Shown: piece after piece, positions 32,040 through 45,139 of the stretch | Position numbering within the stretch: the first letter of the stretch is position 1 | Layout of the letters: every line of letters starts with the position of its first letter | NCBI GenBank assembly: GCA_905221605.1 | Contig: CAJNDS010002551.1 | Span: 35,001 to 99,000, forward strand | Length of the DNA stretch: 64,000 bases | Direction: 5' to 3' | DNA from: Symbiodinium natans | Lineage: Eukaryota > Sar > Dinophyceae > Suessiales > Symbiodiniaceae | Notes under the pieces: model-generated | What the model was told of the DNA's origin: nothing | The model's input: only the letters and a program-made list of their open reading frames with translations | Database searches by the model: none | Made by a program: the position numbers and the translations under genes

Positions 32040-35000
32040 ACCAAATCCTGCCTATCTCCTTCCCAATAGTAGCGCGCCTGAAAATACACGTTTCCCCGCT
32101 TTTGACACGAAAGCGCGAATCCATGGGAGATACCATGCAATTCGGGAAGTCACACGTGCAAACCGACCAGGCGCCTGGGGGCACTAATAGTAATACCATT
32201 AACACTCAAATGGCAGCATGAATCCCAAAAGGTTGCGAAACCCTGAGCCCTAAACGGAGATGTTGGTTGCCAAACCCCAACCCCAAAAAGGAGATGTTGG
32301 CTGCAAAGCCCCAAGCCCAAAAAGAAGATGTTGGCTGCAAAACCCTAACCCCCCCCTCCCCTGGGGAGTTAATTACGTTCCTGCCAGTCAATGCTTCACC
32401 ACACTCGAAACGCGGGTAGTTTGCGTTCTTTGAAGCATTGCCACTGACCTTGCGTTGAAGCTCTTGGGATCTCTTAGGGGGGTTGGGGGGGGGTGGGCAG
32501 CAGCCAATGTTTCTCTTTCGCAAGCGGTGGAAGAGGGACAGCCATCTGTGGAAAAGCAAGCAACTGCCGCGAGACTCCCTTGAACCCTAAACCCTCAACC
32601 TTACACCCTAAACCCCCTAAGCCCCCTTACACCCTAAAGCTAAACCCAAGAGCGCTAAAGGAATAAGCGACGGGGACGCAAACATGCCAAGCATTCTGAA
32701 AACATGGGAAACACGATATAGGATGTTGAGTGCCAAGCCCTAAGCCGTAAAAACATCACAGGGCCCCACTTTCCGCGTCACGAGTAGTTTTGCAAAAGTG
32801 GATTTTCGGGGTGCAGTCAAAACTACACAACACACCAACGCACGGCGGTTTACGTTTGCAAAACCGACCAGGCACCCTGAGGCGCGCTAGCCTAGTAGTC
32901 CTGGTCGTCGTTTAGGGCTCTAGGCTTCTAGACCTGCAAAGCTTTAAGGCTTGTCGTGTCATCTGGGATGCAGGCTGAACCACTCTCCATCACTGTAGCC
33001 GATGCTCTGAAGTCCCTGCACCAGCACTGCTGGCAAGAAAGGGCTTCTGAAAGAGAGTGGGCATTGTGTAAAGGAGCCCCTGAACCATTTTGTGGAATGA
33101 TGACCAACATGCCAAGCTCAGGACACAGGTGATGTTTGCCGGATACCACAGCCTGGCAAAATCTTGCCGGAGGTGCAAACCGTTTGCGCAGGGGACTCCC
33201 GACAATGCTGCAGCATAAAAGCGGCCCATAAGACTGGAGGGACGTTCACAACATCTCTCAATCCTACCCCAAACCTGCAATAGCCCTCGAAATCTGCCAG
33301 GCGCGCAGCTGACGCTTGATCTTTTGTCGCATCTCCCAGTGCACAACCTGCGCGCAGACGTCCAGCCCTCGCATATGGGAGTTTCCAAACATGTCCATGC
33401 TGTCCTTGAAGTTCGAAGGACGCACAACTCATAAAGCCACCCATGTCGCGCACTGGGGCAGCGGCATTTGGACTAAGCGCGCCCTCTGACCGGTCCCGGA
33501 CCTGAATTAGGCAATGCAAAGGCCACGTGCAGGCAGGGCTGCCATCTAGCCCGCTTGTCTCACAGGGTATAACCCGAAGGTCATGAGCTTGGCCGTGTGA
33601 CTGGAGCTGCTGCGTGTGTACCATAGCATTTTGATGGCACTTGATTGTTGTTTCCCATCCCAGGCAACACAGACATCTGAGTTGTTTCAATTTCCAAGTG
33701 GTCTTCTACAATGACATGCCTCAGATCGGCGGCGCTGACTACTGGGCACCCGATCAAGATAGGTCATTCAAGTAGTTATGGATCTGGTGAAGAAGAGTGA
33801 GTCAGACTGAGAGAAGCTTTCCGAGTTAGCTAACATTGAGGCAGGCACTAGTCACTGCCCAAAGCATCAACATCTCGGCACTGACGTCTTTACTTGCGCC
33901 ATTGAGCCGTACTGGTGCAACAGTGGTGCCGTCTTAGTTAATGACAGTTTGCAAACTGCTGTCATGCCGTGGCCCATGTTTCAGGCTTCAGAGGTCCTTA
34001 CAGGTTCAAAATTCGTGCGCTGCATTCCACCGTCCTTTGGTTTGTTGGCTGCAAGCCACGTCTCGATCAGTGCTGTTTTCGAGGATGGCATATCCAACTT
34101 GAAGCAGCGCCAATCCACTCATGTGCACAAGTCCTTGCTGTCAAGCTGCTGAAGGGGTTGCCGGGGAACTCCGAGAAGCGATCACTAAGCTTGGTGATTC
34201 TTGGTGAGCCTGGCATGGTCGAGCTGACATATGTAACTTCCAACGTGTTCATTAGATTAGCGTGCTTACTTCTACGCACTGCGAGCACAAGCAGCAGGAC
34301 AGAGCATCCGTTGAAGGCCGCTCATCGTAGGCCCAGGGACTATCAAACAACACAACGCCGTCTTTATGAAGCAATTGAAATCCTGACAGGAAGCGGGCAG
34401 CTGGACGGCCCTCGTGGTGGAGAGCGTGTGACTATCTTATTTAAACAGCCAGCCAAACAAAGACATGATGCAAAAAACATGCCTTTGAACTTAGTGCACA
34501 TGGAATGCTTGTGTGCATTCTATCTCCTGAAATTCCACAAATACGCAGATTCAAGGTCAGGCTGTCCCTGCTAGGGCTGTGCAATACAAGCTGGGTAGGT
34601 ACCACATCAGGTCATCATTCGACAATTTGTTCTTCCTTAACCGGGAATTGTGACGTAAGCGCTGAGCTTCCGGCTTGTCTTTGTCTCGGCATCGCACGCA
34701 GCCGAGACATTGTCCTGACAGGCTGGCATTACTGCGTCTGCAACACAGGTTCCCAGATGCCGATCCTCAGCAGCGCATCTTACCAGGCTTCGAGGAAGCC
34801 GTGTCCATGCTGCTTAAGCCAGAGGCTTGCCGTGATGATGTTGTTGCGCTGAGCGATTTTCCCAGTGTCCAAATATAACATGGAGCTTTGTGTGAAGAAT
34901 AATTACAGCGAAATTGGTTGACGCGTGCCACTGCACGCCTCGTGCTGGAACGCAACTGCTGCAGCGAGGTGCCTCTGGAATGGTTTGACGCGCATCCGGA

Positions 35001-37400
35001 TTGTGAGATTTACCCGAGGGCGTGCTCGAATTGAATTGTCGCTGGGGGCCCGGGAAGGTCTGGAAGGTCTTGGGCTGGAAAGCCTTTTCTGAATTTTTCT
35101 GGAGCTTGAACCTCTGCCATATCAATACGTTAAACGTTTGCGACGAGCCCTGGAAGGCTTCGGGCAAGAATCTCTGTACACGTAGAAATGAAATTTCGCG
35201 TTCCTCACAGTTGAGGTGGGCTTGTGAAGGTGTAACATTCAATTTGGTATGTCCTGGCGTTGACCGAAAACCTGCGAATTCGTAATATGCAGTTTTGCAC
35301 TTGTTCCCTTGAGTTCTGCGATGGATGTGAGAGTGTACGGAGAAGGCGTGAGGGCGGAAAGGATGGAGGGAAGTCACACATGCACCTGAAAATTAAAACG
35401 TGGCAGGTCCTGATCGCAGGCAGCGCGGGCCGCATGCACTTCCAGGTCCAGCCTCAGCTGCTGGAAAGACACATAGACCGGAGGGAGCAAGAAAACAAGC
35501 ATCCTATGTGTAGTTGTGATAATATTCTATGCGATGCCAGGAAAGATGCACCACCAGAAATAAATCAAGAGTAATTAAGCCAAGCGGCTCAATGTCGTCG
35601 AAGGTGCTGGCTGCGACCTGCACATGTCATGCACGCACCGGTTTCTATAAACATGCACAATTGCCTCATTCTGACACATGGCCAGCTACTTCCGGTTCAG
35701 TTGATGTCGGATCCCGCAGAATGAAGCCAGCTACAAGCGCCGGGTTTCTCTCGACCCACCCGGTGTAAAGTCGGCCCAACCCCTGCGGCACACAGCAAAA
35801 GTGGCTCCCCGTGCGCGGCAACGGTTGCTGCCACAGAGGAACATCCTAAGTTCCATAGGGCTCTGAGGCCAAAAACGCCTCCTCAGGGACGGCAACACAT
35901 CGGCAAAGGTTGCAAGTCGCGCCGACTGTTTTTGAACATGGTTTGTCGTCTTTCCCTAGTGGCACGCCCCGGTTGTTACAGCGTTCCCCGAGGGCACACT
36001 GGGATTGGGACAACTTCCGCCTTGCGGGGAATGTTTGCAATGGTTTCATGCATCGGAAGCTTCGGGGTTACAGCACAAGCAACGATCCGGACATGTTCCA
36101 AAACCATGTGCACAGTACTATAAGACCGCAAAACTCTGGGTCTGACGAAATATAAGATATGTTGGGGATATGGGAAAGTAAGCCCAAACCCTGCGGCACA
36201 TGGGCTTGGCACGACTTCACCCCGCCAGGGTCGACTTAAACCTACCACTAGTATCATTTCAAAAATGATTTGTATCCAACTCCCCCTGAACCCGCGTTAG
36301 ATGCTAACCTTAAGACAGCAGGGTCCTGGCAATTTTTGATCCAGAAGGGCCAGGCGCTATTGCGTTAGTGTTCCCCCCTTCCACTACACCCTGTAACGCA
36401 TGCCTTTTGGCAATAGCCACTCACTCTAGGGAAGCCAGCGCGGCAAGGCAGAGTCATCTATCCTGAAAAATCTTGGGTGCGTTGCAGAATGCGTGACGGA
36501 TAGAATCCCCAATCAGCTGCGACTGCCACTGGAACTGGGTTGCGGCCCGAAGCCACTGGATGGTCGTGGGGTAGAGCTGGAGATTTGATATCAGGTTTGA
36601 GTTTATGGTTTAAGGTTTAGCTTGAATCCTGGACTCATCTAGCCGCTGGGCACATCTTGTTGCACTATGTTTTGCAATGAGAGAACATGCCGCAGGTTTT
36701 TGGTGGCCACTTGAGCGAGCACGGGCGGATGTCGAAGGCATCTCTCTGCATAGCAAACCGAGCTGTGATTAGCAGCCGCCCAGACGGTGACACGGTACTG
36801 TTACATTATGCCAGGCTGCGTTTCCGAACATGCGCAAACAAACACTTCTCACCGGGACATTGTTCTTGCCAAGATTGAACGCTTTGTCGTGAGCACCTAA
36901 GAGCAAGACCGCAATGAGGAAAGAACCAGAGCCCTCAGGTCATTCATCACGTTTATGAATAGTATGGCAAATTTTATCCGTACTAGCTGCTATTGTTGCG
37001 ATGATTGGTCCTCAAAGAAACGCCCATGCCTCGCAGCAAAGCAAGGCAGAGGTCTCCTTACCTTGGCCACGGTTGACACTGCAAGGCTACCCACATCTGC
37101 CTAACTGTGCAGGAAAGCTGCAGAGCAGCTTCCACTGCCCAAAGATGACCGCGCTGAGGGAGCCGGCCATGATGAGCAGGCCGACAAGGCTTGGGCACTG
37201 AAACGGCCCGCAGCATTGCAGATCTTCAATGTCATGGAAATCAATATGAAGAATTGCTCAGTTTGTCGCTCTGCAGCCTGCCGACCCTGGAGGAAGTGCC
37301 TAAAAGCCCGTGTCGTTCCACTCCCTGGCCCTCAAGCGCTATCATATTAACGCTACAACGAACTCTGTGGAAAACACTTTGCTGTGCTTTCCACTATTAT
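32040..37400. other. Long stretch without a recognised gene
   Basis: Telomere-like words occur at 32581-32640. Open frames of 100-200 codons (33118-33690 minus, 33969-34574 plus, 34814-35377 minus) have no domain I recognise. The minus frames at 32990-33690 overlap with continuous protein-like composition, so an unrecognised gene is possible there. Confidence 0.4.
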
Positions 37401-37404
37401 ACTA

Positions 37405-37685
37405 GGCTAGACGACACTGCTATAAGTCTAGACTTTACTAGACTGTAGTATACCGGACTGTAATATATTATACCGTACTGTACCAAACTGGACTATACCT
37501 AGACTATACCAGACTAGACTACACTATTCACACTGTACTAGAATACTATAATTGACAGTTATACACCATATTGTACTACACTATACTATGCTATACTATA
37601 CTACTATAGTATACTCTTCTATACTAGACTAGACTATACAATACGATATGACATTATACCATACCATACTATAGTATTTTATACC
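37405..37685. repeat. Degenerate TAGACTATAC minisatellite
   Basis: Interleaved words ACTATACTA, CTAGACTA and TACCATAC with period about 5 or 10, many in both orientations (CTATAGTAT). Confidence 0.85.
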
Positions 37686-37877
37686 ATACGTTTTGATTTT
37701 GTGTACAAAAACACTTGCCAAGAGATGTTGGTGACCTATCGTTTTCCATGTCTTGGCAGGATTGTTGTGTGAGTACTGCTTGAGAAAAAACATATGAGAA
37801 ACAGTAACAGCAGGCTCGCACAATTTCAGTGTTTGTTTAATATGGAAATCGAGCTTTTCATTACTGGCTCTGTGCTG

Positions 37878-37968
37878 GAAGGCGAAGCAAGGCGAAGCAA
37901 GGCGAAGCGAGGTGAAGCAAGGCGAAGCGAGGTGAAGCAAGGCGAAGCAAGGCGAAGCAAGGCGAAAC
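37878..37968. repeat. GGCGAAGCAA 10 bp tandem repeat
   Basis: About nine units of AGGCGAAGCA with GAGGTGAAGC variants. Charged (plus) or Ser/Pro (minus) readings are artefacts. Confidence 0.9.
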
Positions 37969-38121
37969 TGGGGTCCCACTCCGGGCTTGGGGAGGGGGTA
38001 TCAGGTACAGGCATGACTTTGATATGATGCTTGCGCCAAACATGCTGAACCTAACTGCGCCAGGAAGAGGAAAAGCAAGAGGACTCTGAGAAAATCTCGG
38101 AAAATAGGACTGCTTCCTCAC

Positions 38122-38184
38122 CGTGTTGTGCAACAGCCTTGGGGTGGAAGCTTCGGCGCTCCCACATCTTAACTGACCCATCGT
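38122..38184 (-). CDS. WD40-repeat-like exon
   Basis: The acceptor has a long pyrimidine tract (TTTTTGCTGTTGCCAG|ACGATG) and the donor is CACG|GTGAGG. Entered one base into a codon it reads DDGSVKMWERRSFHPKAVAQ. DDGSVKMWE is the typical end of a WD40 repeat (D-G-x-V-K-x-W-[DE]). A second clear acceptor (TTTGCTTTGCAG|GTGCC, 38380) may open an upstream exon reading CPTVLRVGGESCYVFRL. One repeat does not identify the protein. Confidence 0.5.
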
Positions 38185-38880
38185 CTGGCAACAGCAAAAA
38201 GATGCAAAAAGGGTTTGACATCCAACCGGCGTCCTCCAAGAAAGCCAAGATAAACATGCTATGGAGTGAAGCATGAGAAGCTTCAAATTTCTGACTAGTC
38301 GCCTTGCAAACATATAGGTCAACGTTGAGCCGAAACACGTAGCACGATTCACCGCCAACTCTCAGTACGGTGGGGCACCTGCAAAGCAAACGCATCAACA
38401 CCACACTGCTCACCATGAACCAAAAATCCGGCCAAGACTGTCGTTATACCAGAAAAACCAGAACAGTAAGATTGTGTACATAGTCAGAGCAGCATGACAT
38501 AGTGTCTTATTTCAAAAATAATGAGAATGCGCATGTCAATGTGGGCGGCCAGCGACCAGAGCTGCAGGGCGTAGCCCGTGCTTCCGCCCAAAACCCTGTG
38601 CTGGTAACGTAATCGTGGCCCATGAGGCGGTGCGAGCTATTTGGTTGTGGTTGGATACTCTTCCTGGGACTACAGGCCTGTAAGGCCCAACCCCCTAGCA
38701 AAGGATGATTCAAGTAAATTGAGATGTTTGGCTTAACTTAAGCCCATGACAAAAAGCGTTACGATTTGTGCCCTTGTGTTGGAGCAGCTCGTGGAGTCCG
38801 GGGCGGCTTATTCAACTGATATATCATTGGATTGAGATGGGACGGATAAATTTTGCTAGTGTTTTTAAAGATCAAAATGT
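38185..38880. other. Unassigned stretch
   Basis: No convincing gene apart from the possible second WD40-gene exon near 38300-38380. Confidence 0.4.
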
Positions 38881-39060
38881 ATGTGTTGTGTGCGCGTGTA
38901 GGTGTGGTAATGTAGATTGATGTGTACTGATATGTGATGATAATTTGTTGCTGGGTGTTGATGTGCGATGATATGTGTTGATGTCTGTTGATGTGTGAAG
39001 ATGTGTGATGACGCGTGTTGATGTGTGTTGATATGTATTGATGATGAGTATTCATGATCG
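38881..39060. repeat. TGATGTGTGT degenerate repeat
   Basis: Units of 10-11 bp (TTGATGTGTG, TGATATGTGT). His/Asn/Thr-rich readings are artefacts. Confidence 0.85.
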
Positions 39061-39126
39061 GTGATGTGTTTGCGTGGATGCGTTTTGTTAGCGCTTATGT
39101 GTGCGTGCGTCTGCGGTCGACGCATG

Positions 39127-39260
39127 CTGAGGCGTCCTGAGGCAGGCGTGCTGAGGCAGGCGTGCGTGCAGGCGTGCGTGCAGGCGTGCGTGCAGGCGTG
39201 CGTGCAGGCGTGCGTGCAGGCGTGCGTGCAGGCATGCGTGCTTGCGTGCGTGGGTGGGTG
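39127..39260. repeat. GCAGGCGTGCGT 12 bp tandem repeat
   Basis: About nine units, the last ones drifting into GTGGGTGG. Confidence 0.9.
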
Positions 39261-39279
39261 GGGGTGGGTCGGTTTGTGG

Positions 39280-39300
39280 GTGTGTGTGTGTGTGTGTGTG

Positions 39301-39331
<31 letters not shown>

Positions 39332-39830
39332 GTCTGTCTGTCTCTGTCTGTCTGTCTCTCTGTGTCTGTCTCTGTCTCTGTCTCTGTCTCTGTCTCTGTC
39401 TCTGTCTCTGTCTCTGTCTCTGTCTCTGTCTCTGTCTCTGTCTCTGTCTCTGTCTCTGTCTCTGTCTCTGTCTCTGTCTCTGTCTCTGTCTCTGTCTCTG
39501 TCTCTGTCTCTGTCTGTCTCTGTCTCTGTCTCTGTCTCTGTCTCTGTCTCTGTCTCTGTCTCTGTCTCTGTCTCTGTCTCTGTCTCTGTCTCTGTCTCTG
39601 TCTCTGTCTCTGTCTCTGTCTCTGTCTCTGTCTCTGTCTCTGTGTCTGTCTGTCTGTCTGTGTGTGTCTGTCTGTCTGTGTGTCTGTCTGTCTGTGTGTG
39701 TCTGTCTGTCTGTGTCTGTCTGTCTGTCTGTGTCTGTCTGTCTGTCTGTGTCTGTCTGTCTGTCTGTGTCTGTCTGTCTGTCTGTGTCTGTCTGTCTGTC
39801 TGTCTGTCTGTGTGTGGGCGTGCGTGTGCG
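39280..39830. repeat. TCTCTG / TCTG / TG microsatellite block
   Basis: TG run, (TCTG)n, about 45 TCTCTG units, (TCTG)n with GTGTC, then GTGCGCGTGCG. Frames of 250-390 codons on both strands over this block are artefacts. Confidence 0.97.
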
Positions 39831-39857
39831 CGTGCGCGTGCGAGTGCGCGCGTGCGT

Positions 39858-39980
39858 GTACGTGTGTACGTGCGTATACTTGCGTATACGTGCGTATACG
39901 TGCGTATACGTGCGTATACGTGCGTATACGTGCGTATACGTGCGTATACGTGAGTATACGTGCGTACGTGCGTGTGTATA
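39858..39980. repeat. GTGCGTATAC 10 bp tandem repeat
   Basis: About ten nearly perfect units of GTGCGTATAC. Confidence 0.95.
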
Positions 39981-40019
39981 CATGCATTAATATGTGTTGC
40001 GAAATATTGAAGTGAGCTG

Positions 40020-40068
40020 ATGTATATATATATATACAGAGATATATATATATATATATATATACAGA
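40020..40068. repeat. TA microsatellite
   Basis: Two TATATA runs separated by CAGAGA. Confidence 0.95.
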
Positions 40069-40349
40069 AACACCAAGCAAAGACCGACTCTCGCTGCACA
40101 TGAAGATTCCGGAAGGTCCTGTCATGCGTAGAACACCTCTTCGGAAAAGCAAAATCCCAGGCCTATATGTTGGTGCGCGTGCTAACGCGCCTATTCCAAA
40201 TTCGGAGTAAAAAATTGCATAATTGGGCGCTTTTGAGAACATGCGTCGCATTCAATCGACACTTAAATGGCAAACTCTTGTTGGGCAAGTTCTCTTTCAG
40301 AATTCCTCGACTGTGTTTTTTCAAGATGTCATGGAGACGTTGCTTTCAA

Positions 40350-43300
40350 GTGGGTCAATCAAAAAATATTGCGCCTGCGCCCTATACCCCACATCTGAGA
40401 AGTTCATAGGACAAAAACGGCAACTCAGGCATGACATCCCCAAGTGCACAACAGACAAATCTGACAAGCGATGCCGTCCAAATGTGCAGTCTCTCGCTGT
40501 TTTCCTGCAGACTTCCGTTTGCAGGCAAGATGTGAACTGTTGCGCGCACCGTTTGGGCGCTTGCAGCCCCGGAGCTACGCCTCCCAACGCCCAATTGTTG
40601 AAGCGGGGGAACTCGCTGACATTCTGACTGAAGCTGCAAGGCCACAAGATTTTCTATCCCTGTCTACTCTAACTTAATCTAACCTCGATAGGTCGTGAGC
40701 CGTCTTGGTCGCCACCGTCCCTCCGCCCACACCCTGCCCTTCCACATCCATCACAGCCGTCGCAGCCCCGCCAGTCCATGCCCATTTGGCTCGAAGGCTC
40801 ATGGCGAGGGCTTGAGCCTCTTGAGTGTGCTGAGTGCCCGACGCTACATGGCCATCCTTCCATGTGGGTAATGGCGGCTCTTCGTGGGAAGCCTGGCTCG
40901 CCAGCATCGCACCACGCCGCCCGCCCCGCGCCCCCGTCCCCAGCCCTCAGACCCACTGGCCTTGAAGCCCGACACCGCTCGAGCCCACCAGTTTCTGCAG
41001 GCACGCGCGCGCATGCACTTGTGCATGCACGCTTGGCAGCGCTGTGCATGCACAAGTGCATGCACGCGTGCCTGCAGAAACTGGTGGGCTCGAGCGGTGT
41101 CGGGCTTCGAGGCCAGTGGGTCATGAGGGCGGGGGACGGGGGCGCGGGGCGGGCGGCGCGGTGCGATGCTGCCGAGTCAGGCTGCCCACGAAGAGCTGGC
41201 AATACCCACAGAGGAGGATGGCCATGTAGCGTCGCGCACTCGACACACTTAAGAGGCTCAAGCCCTCGCATGGGACTTCAAACCTCCATTGATGTATTAC
41301 AATCAATGGGGCGGAGGGACGGTGGCTTTGGGCTTGGTCGAGGACCAGCAGGGCTTGCAATGGCTCAGGATTCGGTCAAGCAGGTTGGAGGTCTGACGAG
41401 AGGAAAGTCGGCTGTCAAACAAGTCTGGCTGCACCAACGCCGCATGCCTGGCATGAGCCGGAGGGGCGACGCACAGCCACGGTGCTGGCGGATGGAAACC
41501 ACCAGCACCAAGGCCCAGCGTCACTACACCTCCTGCAGCAACCCAAGCTGCGGTGTAAGCGCTACCAAGCCCGTCCGACAACCGGCTATCCCAGTCCTAC
41601 GATCTTTTAGAAGAGCTGCAAACGTTCTTGGATCTTGTGGCCAGCCCTTGCACGCTAGATCCTCACCTCAGGAGCCGCACACATCATGCTGGACCCTCAG
41701 CCGTCGGGTTCAAGGCCTGCGGTTTAGGCGCATGTCGGCTTAGGCTTAAGTTTCGGATGGTGGATAGTCCATACCCGATCTAACCCTCTTGCCTGATCGC
41801 AGCTGCAACACACCTTCTAATCCAAGCAATGCGGAGGCAGTGGTCTGGAACCTGTAACCTGACCCATAATGGCATGGAAGGACACCTCGCCATCCGTGTT
41901 TGTTGAGTTCAGAAGGGTTTTGGGATGAGGGTTTAAAGGCAACACCACCCTCCGAACCCCCGAAGAGGGGTTCATAAAAGAACACTGCCTCGTGACTTAC
42001 GCTGGGAACCACTCGAAAGCGCCTTCCGTGTCTGTCGCCGTCGCCCCTGGCGTCGTAGGCCCTGCCTGGTGCAACCGTTTTCAGGGCTGAGGGATGTTGA
42101 GGGGTTTGGGGCTTCAGGCTTCGGGAGGTTAGGGCTTGAAGATGTTTGCATGGGTTGAGGTAGAGCATGCTTAACCTTGGATCGTCCAGAACTCCGAGTA
42201 ACATCGCTTTGTTGCCCTAAACCCCGGGAACCCGGGGAGCCCCCTCCCGCCTCGGTGCCAATGTAGATGCGCTTCAGCGTCCGGCCAGCCGCGTTGTCCA
42301 AGCCGAAGGCCTGTCAGAGTATGTAATGTGTTGGGGCCTCGCACTCAAGGTGGCTCTCTGTCCGGTTTTGGGCGGTGGGGATGCAAGTGCTGAGGGCGAG
42401 GATGTTGGGTAGGGTGCTCCTCTCCTCAAGCACCCACAGTGCAGTGCACAACGGGGGCCTTCCACGACTCCCGGTTGTTGACTTCCTCCAGGAGGTTGCG
42501 GGGGTTCTGGGCTTGGGATTGGGGCTCTGGGCTGCGAGGCACAGTTGAGATGTTGGAGCTTCACAAGGCTTATTTTAAAAAGCGGCGCAAGTCACACATT
42601 GAGCACTGTGACCCGGTCTTTCCCCCCCCTCCCCACCCCCCCCCGCCCCAAAAAAAAAATCAAAACCTTAACAGCATGCCTTACTAATCCCCCCACTCTC
42701 CCAGCCCCACCCCCAACCCCAAAAATCGAAAAGGCCTTGCTGGCCCTTGGGTTCGTTGGCCGGTTGCGTTGGGTTTGGTCTGAGGGTTGCCTATGTCTTC
42801 TGATGTTGGGTTTCGTCTATTGCCTTTGGGCGTGTAGGGGGGGGGGAGGGGTGGGCGGCTATGGGGAGTTTCAGAGCTCCCTCTCTTCTTTTTTGGCCTC
42901 TAGGATTCCGTGAGTAGTGGATGCCCAATCCGGGGGTGCCAGCACCTTCAAGCCCCTGCTGCAACGTGGTTCGGACTCTACAGGGTCTTTATAGGGTTTC
43001 GGGCTGCACATAAGTGCACCTTTTTAAGGTCTGTTGGGGGCCGCTAAGAAACTGAGAGGAACTCAAGACTCAAGAGAGCGAAGAGAACCCGGGCTTGTTT
43101 TGGTCGCAACCAGTGACTGGAAGTTCTTGAAACGCGCGCGAATTTCGCATGAAACACAGGACGTGGTACCGAAGCCCCAAGCCATCAACTCAGATAAACA
43201 CTACACACTTCACGCAGAAGCGACCCAGCGACATTCATGGTCACATTAGAGGGACGTCCTCGCGAATATCGGCGGCCAAGTACGGACTACTATTTCCAGT

Positions 43301-44744
43301 ACTCGTGCTGGACTTGTCTGAAGTGATACCAGTATAGTCAGTTGTAGTAGTCGTCTCCCCGGGTCTGCTGGGCAGACAAGACTGATGCTCCGGCCTCAGG
43401 CAATCGCAAGCTCGTGCTCATCAGAGACCTTGCACCAAAGGAACAACCACAGCGGATCTCACGGCGCTTTCTCGTGAAGTTGAGGCTGCGGCATGGCTGC
43501 AGTTGCAACAGTTGCAGTCGCAGGATTGCCAGGCCTTGGGTGCGGTCTGGCGAGTCGAGGCATGGACTGAGATGTCAAGCATGGGCCCATCAAGGCAGGC
43601 GCAAACTGTGGCCAACGAAGCTGGCTGAGGTACTCCTTGCCCTCGCTGAGCAAGGCATCTCGTTGTATGGTGGCCTCAGAGGCGCGAGAATTGCACTGCC
43701 GGCTCCCAGCTCCCAGCCGTCCCCCTGTCCTCCTTCACCACATGCCGCAGACTCTTCAGGGCAAAGAGAACTGCGAGGCCTGGGAGGCCTGAGCGGGGTT
43801 CCGCATGCAAGCAGCCTCTCAAGCCTGGACTTCAAGCCGCGGGACCATCGGCGCCCGACATCGGCGGCCACAGGTCCTTGTGCAGGGCTACAGCATCGAG
43901 TCCACCACCGAAGGCCCCTTGAGTTTTTGCAAGCCCTGTTGATTCTCAAAACGTTCTAAAGACAAGGGGTGCAAGACCTGGACGCCTGGGATCCATAAAA
44001 AGGGCCCGGATGCATGGAACAGCCGCAGCACTCCCCCCAAACGCCCCTCCCACCACCGCCGGGGCAGCTGCGAAGTTGGAGTTGTGCACCTGCAGGTGCA
44101 GGTGTGGCTGGTCCGCTTCGGGCTCTGCAGTCCCTGGCTCTAGGCTCCAGCCTACACTGGACTAGACACCTCTCACCTGTACAAGCTTTCGGCTCAAGGT
44201 CCTGCAGGTGTTTATGGTTAACGGTTAACACATTCGATGAATTCCAAAACTCAAAGCAAGAGACCCACGTGGCACAAGTCGCATGGAAACGTGATTGGGA
44301 CTGAGTTGCACTTGCATCGGCCTCGGTGTTGGGTCGGGGAGAACGGAACTCGACGGGCTATCTCAACCTTCAGACTTTCCTGACTCTTGGAGCCAACACG
44401 ACCGGGTGATACACGTAGGTTTTGCCAGGAAGGTGTTTCAACGCAGTCTTGCAGCATCGAAACCGTGAGTCTCACGCAAGCCATGATGGACAGTCTTCCA
44501 CCCCCCGGTCTGACGTCCTCTCACGATTCATGATCAGATTGGGCCCCAATGGGCATCCTCCGCTGTAATTCGCAGAGATTACTACGGTACGCATGCCGAG
44601 CAGCTACTAGTGCGGCCGAAATGTGCCGCGTGCGCAGCAGCATGAATTCACATCAACAGGACGCCACTGCTTCCGACCCACTCGAGTCTTGTTGCGGGTG
44701 TCTCCGTTGCACGGGGCGCCTACAGCATCAAGCCTGAGACACCA
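40350..44744. repeat. 4.4 kb segmental duplication, copy 2
   Basis: Second copy of 19719-24114 in the same orientation, 20.6 kb away. It differs by a few substitutions and 1-3 bp indels, plus a rearranged palindrome centre. The right flank leads into other minus-strand coiled-coil exons (45022-45134), not BRR2. Confidence 0.95.
40797..41274. repeat. Long palindrome (foldback) in copy 2, centre inverted
   Basis: Arms about 40797-41030 and 41044-41274. The 13 bp centre GCTTGGCAGCGCT (41031-41043) is the exact reverse complement of the centre in copy 1. Arm differences next to the centre are also swapped or shared between arms. Confidence 0.9.
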
Positions 44745-45021
44745 CAGAGCACCCAAGCAGCTATTGAGTTGCAAGCTCCAAGGCCCAACCAAAAGCATCA
44801 GAACGGCTGCCCAGCTCGAGTGGAATTGCTACTTCAATGGCAGTGTTGAAGTACCAGCTGTTTGAGAAGACAATGCTTGCTCGCATGTGCGCCCTGTCTC
44901 TCAGCCACTTCTGCTGTGAAAAGATGAGGCAGTACATGCTTCCTGTTTGCAACCCGCCGGCCCCGCCCGACACCAGCGAAGATGCCCATCTCGTTCAACA
45001 ATGCTTGCATTCCAGGTCAAC

Positions 45022-45134
45022 CTGTCGTTTCCCTCAGCTTCTCCAAGCGCCTCACGCTCGGTTCAGGCTCGCTTCTGCTGTTGCCTTGAGAGTTTCTGCA
45101 CCTCCTTGAGAGCTTGAACCTCCCTCAGGTCCTC
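45022..45134 (-). CDS. Coiled-coil exons of unknown gene
   Basis: Two minus-strand exons join in phase. 45073-45134 (AG|GAG acceptor, GC donor) reads EDLREVQALKEVQKLSRQQQ. 45022-45050 (AG|GCGC acceptor, GT donor) continues KRLEKLRETT. The heptad-like Leu spacing supports a coiled coil. A protein-like frame further downstream (44761-44973, with QKWLRDRAHMRAS) may hold the next exon. Confidence 0.5.
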
Positions 45135-45139
45135 CTCAA

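Noticed and set aside
39127-39260. Possible CRISPR-like direct repeats
   Set aside because: The 12 bp units are contiguous with no unique spacers; this is a minisatellite in a eukaryotic genome.
38865-40251. Very long frames (250-390 codons) on both strands
   Set aside because: They are translations of TCTCTG, TCTG and GTGCGTATAC repeats, open in several frames at once, with no domain.
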